64,000 nucleotides of DNA from Notolepis coatsorum. Lineage: Eukaryota > Chordata > Actinopteri > Aulopiformes > Paralepididae. The DNA lies in assembly GCA_963971535.1 (NCBI GenBank), contig OZ020589.1, positions 82,608,860 to 82,672,859 on the forward strand. The letters run 5' to 3'. Positions 55,239 to 64,000 of the stretch are shown here, piece by piece. The position numbers and the translations under genes are program-made. The first letter of the stretch is position 1, and the number at the start of each line of letters is the position of its first letter. Under the pieces are notes generated by a model, which was not told where the DNA came from, searched no databases, and saw only the letters and a list, made by a program, of their open reading frames with translations.

Positions 55239-58200
55239 CGATGACTATAACCAAGTTCTGTTAATAGTGGTGACGCTCGGCGTCACTCATGCACTGTCCT
55301 CGCACGTGCACGCGCACTGAATAAAAGACCACAATATACCTTTATATCCCAATATTTGTCTGACCACACCCCTATCAGCTTCCCATATAAGCAGGGGTGG
55401 GGCCACCCCCTCGCCTCCTTCCCAAGCTTTCACCACAAGGCGAGATCAAGGGCTGCAGCCGCATCGGACGCCGAGCGTCACCACTATTAACAGAACTTGG
55501 TTATAGTCATAACCTATCGTTCTGTATTATAGTGGCTCCGCTCGGCGTCACTCATGCACAAGGGAGGCCGAGCGAGAGCCATCGGCCGACAAATATACCC
55601 CGCTGAGGCCCCCCACAACCATCAGATCAGGGAGGACCGAGCCCCCCCGACCCCCCCTAATGGAGGGCACCCCCCCTATTGGAGGTCCCCGGGAGGGCGA
55701 CGAACCCGACCGTGCGAAGAGGCACTCAAGCAACTCAACGCACAGGGTGAGCAGACCGTGGCCTGACCCCACGACTACACACACGCACAACCCGCATGCC
55801 ACCCGGGAACGAACGGAGGGAACAACCTCGTTACTGCCCCCAGAATCACGGGGTCAAGGGCAAACCCAACCCTGTGGCAAGGCCGTAGCAGCGGAGCGCG
55901 AAGGAAGACCCAGACCCACTGAAGGGACTGGATCCCCTGGAAAACGGGGGCCCGGAGAGGTCAATGACGCCAGGCATCAAGACCCCACCAGGCGGTCACT
56001 TAGTGACACCGCCCCTCACATCGCCAGCGTATTCGTACAAGGCCCCTCCAAGAGCGGGCCCTTTCCCCCCAATAGCACACCGCCTGGCACACTGACCCTG
56101 CAGAACAGGCAGTCAGCATGGCCGTAAGCACACAAAAAAGGTTAACCAACGGAAGCAGGCAGCGCACCGGGGAAAACCAGGCAACAGGCTGTAACCTGAG
56201 CCTGGAGCACTGCGGACGAGACAGGTGCCAAAGGAGTCAGCTGAAAACAGCCGCCCCGGCGGAAGGGGCGTATGCTGGCGTTGTTGCATGACCAAGCCTC
56301 CATTTAAAAAAAAACCACCCAGAAGGGGTTGAGGCAGACGTCTGATTGGCAGACGTCATGAACGTGCAGGGGCACCCTCAACCGGGTAACCCGGGAGTTG
56401 ACACTGCTCCAACACACCAGGGAAACAACCACCTTGTCGTTACCCAATGCGGTGGTTGTTCCTATAACCCCTCAAGAAAAAACTCCAAAACACACCTGTG
56501 GGTACACACCGGCTATACCGCAGTACAAGTGTTTCAGTTTTCAAAAAAGGGTTATCCCAGGCCTACGGGTCGACGAAACATTACTTCGGACCGGGCCCGG
56601 CGATACGGGAAGCACAGGGTCACCAGAGGAGGTCAAAGACCACCCCAACAGGCCCCTCTTCGCCATGCGTGAGAGAGGAGCGAAAAGAATGGAGAACCAG
56701 CCCCAAGCACACCGTACTTGGTATTCCCAGGCGGTCTCCCAACCAAGTACTAACCAGGACCAACCTGCGTAGCGGCCGAGATCCGACGAGATCGAGCGTG
56801 TACAGGTTGGCATGGCCGTAAGCCATTACGACAGTGCAGAGTACAGAATGTACCCAACCAGGGTCTCCATAGTGCTTAACCCAGTGACACCCGGACCGAC
56901 CTGGCATTTTTCCCCCTGAAAAAAGCCCAAGTCCCTCAGGGTACCAGAACAGCAGATCTGCATCCCCGGCGGACAACGGGTTTAACTGATCCGGACCAGC
57001 ATGACCAGAACCAGTCCCGTGCCCTAACCACGCCGACATGCCTACTCCAGGAGAAGGGGCAGATATGCGTGTTGATCTTAAACATGAAAAGAAGGCGCCA
57101 CCCAGACGTTCGGTGCGAACCGCGCCCGGTGGCCCACCCCCAGGGCGTGAGACCCCTCTACATATGTTCAGATCCATTCCGTCATCATCCCCCAGATATG
57201 AACGAGAATCCGTCAACAACCAACACAGGTCGTCGGAAGAGGAAAAACCTCCATCCCAGTTGCTTTATAAAAACGCTGTTTTAACCTCAAGCAACCAAGG
57301 CGTGCCAGTCATTCGCCTGATCTTCAACAGAACACCCCAAGCTAGCACTATGCGTGCGTCGGGACACAACCACATCAATGAACAGGCTATTTAGACCTGT
57401 CATTGAATCCCCAAGGCGCCCAGGGGAACGACAAGAGGGGTGTGATGCTTCCTAACTCCAACTCTTTTTAATAGAAAAGAAGGAAGCACCAACATCATGT
57501 ATCCCAGTCTACACAGCCGGGGGTACATTTTTTTTACATTTTTACATTCCACCACCCTCCCATAGAGAGGAGACGGAAATCCCCAGAGAGACTTCCCACG
57601 CGAGCTGTACAGATTGAAAAGAATATATTGCACCTTGAGCCATATAAAAGTTTGGTTTTAGGGCTCTCCGGGGAGGAGGCACTGAACCCATACACACTCA
57701 ATAATCGAATTGAATCGAATACACACACAATAGAGTAGGACTCCTTCTTGAGGTTACACTCACCTTGACAATCTGAGGAGGAGGCTCTGTACTCTGAGGA
57801 GGCTCCCTCACATGGAAGGAGAGTCCCAACTCACAGAAGGCCCGAATAGGAGCTTCGTGAGGAGGAGCCCTGACCAACCCCCGAAACAGATCCATCATAT
57901 GGACCCGAACAGCACACGGAAGTCCTACCAACAGAGACGTGCACAGTGACGTACTCTATGGCGGGGGAATTTCTGCGGTGCACACGCCAAATATTCCAGG
58001 GCGTGGGACCAGGAAACTCCCCCCCCCCCCCTCTTACCCTGTAATGTGCCGAACAGCAACGTGACAGGAACCTTGAAGGACAGGAGGTTTTAACCCCTGC
58101 CCATCAAAGAAGGAGAGAAAAGGATTACCAGTTCACCCCTTACGACCCCACACCCATGATACGATGTAATGACAAAAAAGAGTATGACGCAGTCATAGTC

Positions 58201-58376
58201 AGCTCCATGAAGCGTCTAACAGCTTCACACAGCGCATGTGCTAACCTGCTATCTGATTTTTACTAAGGAAAAACCACAGAATAGAGAGGGCCCTCTCAAG
58301 AGCCCCGGTACCAGACTTACACATGTGCTTCTGTGGCCAACCCAACCCAGTTGTAGGTCACACAACACACACAACC
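55239..58376. mobile_element. 5S-bearing repeat, copy 2, cut by BEL/Pao 2
   Basis: It has the same order and near-identical sequence to 21274-24427: terminal palindrome (55239-55519), 'gggaggccgagcgagagcc', 'acgaacggagg(g)aacaacctcg', 5S-like segment (56705-56823), 'cagatatgcgtg', and a C run near 58020. The similarity stops at 58376, where the BEL LTR begins. In copy 1 the sequence continues with 'catcatcacctac', so the rest should lie beyond the right end of the window. Confidence 0.75.
56705..56823 (-). pseudogene. 5S rRNA-like segment, copy 2
   Basis: 119 bases on the minus strand, same span and divergence pattern as copy 1. Here CCAACCTG near the 5' side and CAGGTTGG further on are perfectly complementary, at the place where ordinary 5S has CCAGCCTG / CAGGGTCGG pairing (helix II). 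Copy 1 has lost this complement (CCATTCTG). Confidence 0.8.
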
Positions 58377-59702
58377 TGTAACTGAGGGGTACAATTCCCT
58401 GACTGTATTAAAGTATGGTATCATTAAACCACTACTGTCTTATGTACATTACTACTGGCCATACAGTACACAGGTATATGTGATGAACACCTCCACAATG
58501 ACACGGTTCCACAACAAATATGGGTTAGAATAATATTTATTAGCAGCACGAAGATTATCTTACATTACTTGAGAATTAGAGTCGCGCTTGTAAGGCGAAG
58601 AATGTGCATGAATAGGTCAAGAGCGTAAGTCCATTAGAATATTACGCAGGAGATAATGAATACCACCTGTATCATAGGAATTATATCTATGGTACACTAG
58701 TAGGGCAGCGGGAGATACTAGTAGGGTCCCTCCGGTTGTAGGCCAGCAGGGGAGAGGATTTGTCGGTAACGAAAGTCTGGGTCAACGAGGAATAAGGAGA
58801 CTCCAGGTACAGGAGACAGTGCAATAATCTCTTGATCCGCAGACGAACAACAGCTATTCTCCGGTATGCAGTGCAGCATGGAGGAAAGCTAGCCAGCATC
58901 AGGCGTCCTAGAGGCGGGCTCGACGATGCTCCTCACAGGGTAAATCCCACACAGTTGTGGGTGTAGACGATTCTCCGCTCCATCAGATACAGGACCAAAG
59001 CAAATATAATCCAGCCGAAAAGGGCTCTGTAGTCGTCGGGTAGGTTATCCAGTGTACATATCCACACGGTCCTTGTCTAGGGCTCCTCGGATGACGGCAC
59101 CAGGTTAAGCCGCCCAGCCTGGATAAGCACACTAGCTAGGTACGAGGAAGCGTTGGTAATGCTGGTCACTGTAGAACGGTAGCCGCACGATACACTATAC
59201 ATAAATAGACTATTACTGAATAATAGAATAGGTCGAACTCGACGGTACAGCGTTAAACTCTGACACTTCAGCTATCAATTCGCACGCGGTCTCAAGGCTC
59301 TATTTCGGGGCAAAACGGGCCCACTTCACAGCACGTTGTATCGTGGTGTGAGGCTTCAACTTATTGGGTAACATACTGCTGTATTCACCTGCACCGTATT
59401 TATACGTTAGGTGAACAATCTAGTACCAGCCTCATTTCTGTCTCGTATTCTTGCGCAGAACCGGGCATGTCCAGGCATGTCTCAGCGGTGACTTTGAACT
59501 AGACATTGGGGGGTATGGCCGTGGCGCCTAGGGGATCGCTGTCCAATAGGAGAACGAAATATTATGGTCTGTACTAGGTAAAGGGATATTCCGTGTATAT
59601 GTACAAAGAATATACAAGGGATATCAGACGATATACAAATACTATACAATATATCTCAAGTAATAAATATATATATTCGGTTTAATCTGACCCTTTGTAA
59701 CA
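58377..59702 (-). repeat. BEL/Pao 2 3' LTR
   Basis: 1326 bp. The plus strand starts TGTAACTGAGG and ends CCCTTTGTAACA, with TGTtAC/GTAACA-type inverted termini. It matches 63476-64000 with about three visible differences (a TA insertion near 63507, g/a near 58609, and one at the window edge). Confidence 0.88.
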
Positions 59703-59796
59703 GCCGCCTCCTAATTAGTCCGCACCTAATTAGATAAGCAGAGACAGATTAACCGCACTGTCCACTACTCAATGTCCGTTGTGAGGATAGGGCAGT

Positions 59797-60062
59797 TCAC
59801 AAAGTCAGTGGGTCATGGTCGTCATTAAGCGAGTCGGGGAGCCTTGGCAACTCTATCAGCCTCGCCACGGGTCGGGTGTATGTCCGCCCCTGGACGAGCA
59901 CTTCTGCCGCTCTGACCTTTCCGTCGGCACCAGTGATCACTTTGCTTACGCGGCCGGCCGGCCACGCAGCTCGGGGTAGTGACTGGTCTATGATCACGAC
60001 GACTGTGTCCACTTTTAAGTTGTTCCCGTCCTTGACCGGCTTCTGACGGGCTGGAAGGGATG
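59797..60062 (-). pseudogene. BEL/Pao 2 DUF5641-type C-terminus
   Basis: The frame from about 60062 has VDTVVVIIDQSLPRAAWPAG, then RVSKVITGADGKVRAAEVLV and VARLIELP, the strand-rich domain that ends Pao polyproteins. It is out of frame with the upstream gag-protease frame at the deletion joint. Confidence 0.75.
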
Positions 60063-61936
60063 GTAGGGGGGTTAGGAGGAAGCAGGCCTGAGACTGCTTT
60101 GATCTGTGCTTGGCTGCGCCTCCACCTCCTCCGTCTGTTTCTCTTGTTTGCTCTGTACCCCGTCTGAGGAGGGGCCGGTTCCGGCCGCCCCATCAAGGAG
60201 TCGCTTGGGGTGCTGGGTTCGAGGTCAGCTACGTCTGGAGCGCAGCTGAGGGGGGTGGAGTTCCGAACTCCCTCTTGTGCCCACGGTTCTCTCACAGGCC
60301 TCTCGCTTAATGTCAATAGCCTCTCAACGGGCTGTATAAGAGAGTGGCCGGTGTCGCTCGCCTTTGTGTGTAGGCAGCGTGTAGACGTGGGCTGACTGTC
60401 AAGTCCGTAGAGGGGGCCCTGGAGCGTCCACACCAGTCGGGTCTGAACCGCGACTGGGCATCCTTTGGGTCCGATGTGGGCCGCCTCAATTGGGAGAATG
60501 AGGTCCGCGTGGTCGGAGCCGATGAGCAGGGTCGGTGTGGCGCCGTCGATAAGCGGTATAGGTAGTTGACGTAGGTGCACATACTTCGCCATCAGCTGTG
60601 GGATGGGGTAGGTGTACTGTGATAGGCCTATGTCGTGGCTGGTGAAGACGTTGGTAATACTATACTGCTTCTCGGGCTGGTCCACCGCTGCTATCTTGAA
60701 GGAGACCTTTTCACCTTTTATGGTCTTCTGGTCCCTTCTGATGGTGCATATTGTCATGGTACCTTTGGCACCCCGCAGGCCCAACTGGGCTGCGGCGGAA
60801 GCGAGGAGGAGAGTCTTTTCAGACCCATCGTCCAGGACGGCGTAAGTGTCCAGGACCTTGTCCTCGTAGCTCAGGAGCACTCTGACCACTTTGATGAGCA
60901 CTCGGGGGGTCCCGCTATGCTGGTCAATGTGGAGCACTCCTGTTGGTCGGTTGCTTTGGATCGTCTGGGGTGGTGCCGACTCGCGGTCGTCCGAGTAGCA
61001 CCGTGACTCCCAGTGTCTGCTGTAGCAGTCGGTACAGTAGGGAGCGGTCTGGTGGATCTTTGGTACTGGTGCCACCGCCTCGGCCAGGTACATTACCGTG
61101 ACGGGCCCACTTTGTTGTCCTGGCGGACGCCTGTTGATGTCATGCAGGACCTCCAAGTGGGCGCCGCCGCACCTGCTACACTTCTTCTTCAAGCGGCACT
61201 CAGCTGCCATATGGCTGCGCGCGCAGCGGAAGCAGCGGCGGTGGTCCTTGATCCACTGACTCACCTCGTCCGTGGTCAGCTTCCCGAAAGTGTCGCATTG
61301 ATACAGCCGATGTTCCCCTTCACAGTACTGGCATTCAATCTTCCACTCCTCTTTCGTCGAGGGGGTGTTGTGGTTCTTGTGCTGCGGTACTGATTCGGCT
61401 TGGTGCATAACGGTCACCGACCGGCGGTTATCATTTGATCCCCGAGGTCCTGGTCTTGGGCTTTGTCCACTCCATACGAACGTGTCCAGTCGTAGGCTGC
61501 TGACTTCTCTCGCGAGGAAGTCAGATAAGTCTAGGAGGGATGCCTCTGGGCCGTTGGGGTCGCGGTGGTCTCTCTGCCGCCGAAAACGCTCTTGTCGGGC
61601 GGGAGGGAGCTTCTCTAATATTCTTTCTACATTAGAGTTAGCGTACAGTTCGTATATCCCTTTTTCCTTTTGGGACCCCAGCATCCCTACCAGGGACTGT
61701 ACCTTGATAGAGAGGTCATCCAATGCTCTGTTGTCTCTGGCTGGGGGGAGACGGTCGATGTCTCTTATCTCTTGTATCACGTAGTCCCATATGCGTCCAT
61801 AACGTTGGTCGAGGGCTACTAGAGCCGCGGTGTATGGGGTACTTGAGTTGGAATATGCCAGCGCTATATTATGCGCTCTGGGCACCTTCAGGTGCTTGAG
61901 TAGGATAGCATACTTGTACGTCTCATCGAAGGACAT
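60063..61936 (-). pseudogene. BEL/Pao 2 gag C-terminal half and protease
   Basis: From MSFDETYKYAILLKHLKVPR it has a DUF1759-type capsid region (ALVALDQRYGRIWDYVIQEI, SNVERILEKLPPARQERFRR). Zinc-binding clusters follow (CQYCEGEHRLYQC, CFRCARSHMAAEC, CSRCGGAHLEVLH). The protease YAVLDDGSEKTLLLASAAAQ (D-D-G-S) comes next, with LLIGSDHADLILP and the VWTLQGPLYG segment typical of Pao just before RT. After 'SGLLPPNPPTIPS' the frame jumps to C-terminal sequence near 60060, the joint of the internal deletion. Confidence 0.84.
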
Positions 61937-62909
61937 CGGACATCATTGTCTCTAAGCACATTCGTAGCTCTGTGTACTGTGCTCTGTTCTCGTGTGTGAA
62001 GTCCGGGAACGTCGGTGTGCCAAGGTACGATGCCATGGATGGCTGGCACATCGGTGAGCGTTGGGGGAGAGGCCTCCTGGGCGAGTCTCCCCGTGCGTGT
62101 CGTCTTGGGCTGGTACTTGGTGGGTACCGAAGCCCGGGTACCCAGGTGCTGTTCCTCTGTGCTGACGGTGCGTCAAACTCACTTGTGAGTTGAGTCGGGG
62201 GTTTGTAGCGCAGTGCCTCGGGGCTGACGTCTGGGCTGTACTGGGCCTCCTGGTCCAGAGTACGTTGCTGCTGGTCGGGGCTGTACTGGGCCTCCTGGTC
62301 CAGAGTACGTTGCTGCTGGTCGGCTTGACATTCCTCCTCTTCCTCTTCCTCTGCTAGGTCCTGGAGTCTTCTGTTCAGTCTCTCGGCGTGGTCCGGTTCT
62401 TCCCGGTTGCTGGGTCTCGTATGGACCGGCCGGGGAGGGGGTTCGGAGACGTGGACAGGATCCTCCTGTTGGCGGGGTCCCGGGTCGCTTGGTCGGGTAG
62501 GGGAATGTGTCCTAGACCCTTGTCTTGATGATCTCCGGGAGCTCCGTGCGGAGAGAGGGGGTGTCGCCATGGCAATCGATTTATCCATCATCTGCGCCTG
62601 CAGCCGGTCGCGCTCTGCCTCGCGCTGGGCATGGGCGGCGTCGCGCACTGCTTCGCGCTGGGCATTGGCGGCATCGCGCTGCGCATTGGCGGCGGCGTGC
62701 TGCGCCTCGGCGCGGCTTCTTTCAATGTTCTCTTCCGTCTGAAGGCGTCTGGTCTCCAGTCTTATGCGGTCGTCTTCGCTCCTTTGTTGCGCCTGGAAGC
62801 GCTCTCGCTCGGTTGCAGAGGGCTTGCGCTTGGAGTTGCGCGTGAAGGCGCTCTCGTTGGTCTGCAGCTTGTTCGCGCTCGCTCGTCTGTTGCGCTTGGA
62901 GTCGATCAC
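61923..62909 (-). pseudogene. BEL/Pao 2 gag middle segment
   Basis: It is alanine/glutamine/arginine-rich, with predicted coiled-coil repeats (AEAQHAAANAQRDAANAQRE). A 54-bp tandem duplication follows (QQRTLDQEAQYSPD twice, 62230-62335). The end has FPDFTHENRAQYTELRMCLE. The frame ends at 61923 because of a 7-bp duplication (gatgtcc) just before MSFDETYK. Confidence 0.75.
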
Positions 62910-63417
62910 GTTCGGTGGAGGCTGCCAGGGTGGCGATGAATGCCTGCGCCAGCATCTTGTCCGCTTCGCTGGGGGAAGACACCGACGGAGGTGATCGGCT
63001 TCTGGCAGTGCTCGTTGGAGATCTGTTCTCTGGGCGCGCCTCGAGGTCCGTCTCCTGGGCGCGCTTCTCTTCTGGTAGTGGGTCGGGTTCTGTCCCTGGA
63101 GCGCTTTCTTTATCCTGGAGCTCTCCGGGGACCGTCCCGTGGTCGTTGTCTGGGGGTGTAGTCATGTCATGTCCCCCCTGGTCCCCCCCGTGGGCTTGGT
63201 CAGTTTCGTTAGAACCCACTGGGGTCTCTACTGGCAGGGTCGTCTGGTCATTAGGGTTTGGCATACTTTTACTATCCGCTTTTTCCGCGTTTAACGTCTG
63301 TATAAAGCTAGGTAGTAGACTGGCAGCGTAGTCCTCTAGGTAATGAGGTGGCTGCCGTCTGCGCTGCGGGCGATCTAGCTTAGGAGAACCGTTTGTGGAG
63401 TGTTCATCATTGGCCAT
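62722..63417 (-). pseudogene. BEL/Pao 2 gag N-terminus
   Basis: Probable true start ATG at 63417 (MANDEHSTNGSPKLDRPQRR), 40 bases inside the primer site. The protein is acidic and proline-rich, with ADKMLAQAFIATLAASTERD near the shift. A frameshift within about 62909-62722 moves the reading into the middle gag frame. The three gag frames together give the usual order for this family. Confidence 0.72.
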
Positions 63418-63456
63418 GTCAATATTAATATTATATTAATATTACGCTAGTTACCC

Positions 63457-63473
63457 TCCGGCTCGAAGGACCA
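63457..63473 (-). other. BEL/Pao 2 primer-binding site (tRNA-Tyr)
   Basis: The plus strand reads TCCGGCTCGAAGGACCA, identical to the 3' end of vertebrate tRNA-Tyr including CCA. The minus strand (TGGTCCTTCGAGCCGGA) is therefore an 17-base primer site. It lies two bases from the 5' LTR edge (63476). Confidence 0.85.
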
Positions 63474-63475
63474 AT

Positions 63476-64000
63476 TGTAACTGAGGGGTACAATTCCCTG
63501 ACTGTATTAATAAGTATGGTATCATTAAACCACTACTGTCTTATGTACATTACTACTGGCCATACAGTACACAGGTATATGTGATGAACACCTCCACAAT
63601 GACACGGTTCCACAACAAATATGGGTTAGAATAATATTTATTAGCAGCACGAAGATTATCTTACATTACTTGAGAATTAGAGTCGCGCTTGTAAGGCGAA
63701 GAATATGCATGAATAGGTCAAGAGCGTAAGTCCATTAGAATATTACGCAGGAGATAATGAATACCACCTGTATCATAGGAATTATATCTATGGTACACTA
63801 GTAGGGCAGCGGGAGATACTAGTAGGGTCCCTCCGGTTGTAGGCCAGCAGGGGAGAGGATTTGTCGGTAACGAAAGTCTGGGTCAACGAGGAATAAGGAG
63901 ACTCCAGGTACAGGAGACAGTGCAATAATCTCTTGATCCGCAGACGAACAACAGCTATTCTCCGGTATGCAGTGCAGCATGGAGGAAAGCTAGCCAGCCT
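63476..64000 (-). repeat. BEL/Pao 2 5' LTR (partial, runs off the window)
   Basis: It starts TGTAACTGAGG and matches the first 525 bases of the 3' LTR. By the length of the other LTR it should end near 64802. Confidence 0.85.

Larger units (their letters stand above)
58377..64000 (-). mobile_element. BEL/Pao retrotransposon 2, internally deleted (continues past the window)
   Basis: 3' LTR 58377-59702, internal region 59703-63475, 5' LTR from 63476 (incomplete). The minus-strand order is tRNA-Tyr primer site, gag in three shifted frames, protease, then directly the C-terminal DUF5641-type region. Reverse transcriptase, RNase H and the integrase core are missing. The polypurine run AGGAGGCGGC (59712-59703) precedes the 3' LTR. 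The LTRs look over 99% identical over the visible 525 bases, implying recent insertion. Its target is copy 2 of the 5S-bearing repeat. Confidence 0.85.

Overview
The window looks like ray-finned fish (teleost) nuclear DNA. It has short exons with GT-AG introns, L2- and Rex1-like LINEs, tRNA-derived SINEs, Tc1, hAT, TTAA-type and Kolobok-like DNA elements, BEL/Pao and Ty3/gypsy retrotransposons, and abundant micro- and minisatellites. There are no bacterial-style operons. Assignments rest on motifs read by eye; no alignment or search was run.

One host gene can be supported: four minus-strand exons (18293-18212, 17976-17932, 9968-9825, 1701-1600) that join in frame and resemble an interleukin-15-family cytokine from helix A to the stop codon. 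The signal-peptide exon(s) were not found. The large intron between the last two exons (about 8.1 kb) holds an L2 LINE split by a 1.8 kb THAP-bearing palindrome flanked by TTAA (Kolobok-like), plus a Tc1 remnant and two tRNA-derived SINEs. A 0.9 kb TTAA-flanked element occurs three times (179-1317, 10198-11102, 29597-30523). The first copy lies just downstream of the cytokine stop codon.

18.4-36 kb is repeat-dense. It contains a 1.8 kb solo LTR inside an inverted minisatellite and a 5.4 kb unclassified repeat with a 5S-rRNA-like segment; a second copy of that repeat starts at 55239. It also contains an L2 LINE on the minus strand interrupted by a Rex1-like LINE and by the third TTAA element, another plus-strand LINE, and a GC-rich minisatellite.

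36.0-54.6 kb is one Ty3/gypsy element on the minus strand, stretched from about 5 kb to 18.6 kb by insertions. A hAT element (8-bp target duplication) carrying LINE tails sits in pol. A Harbinger-like fragment sits between gag and protease and itself holds a 10.2 kb, nearly complete BEL/Pao element. About 1.2 kb of other sequence lies in the 5' LTR.

55.2-58.4 kb is the second copy of the 5S-bearing repeat. It is cut by a second BEL/Pao element (58377 to beyond the window end, minus strand) with near-identical LTRs and a tRNA-Tyr-type primer site. This element has lost reverse transcriptase, RNase H and the integrase core. The outstanding features are the layered insertions, several with recognisable empty sites, the palindromic Kolobok-like element and the 5S-bearing repeat.
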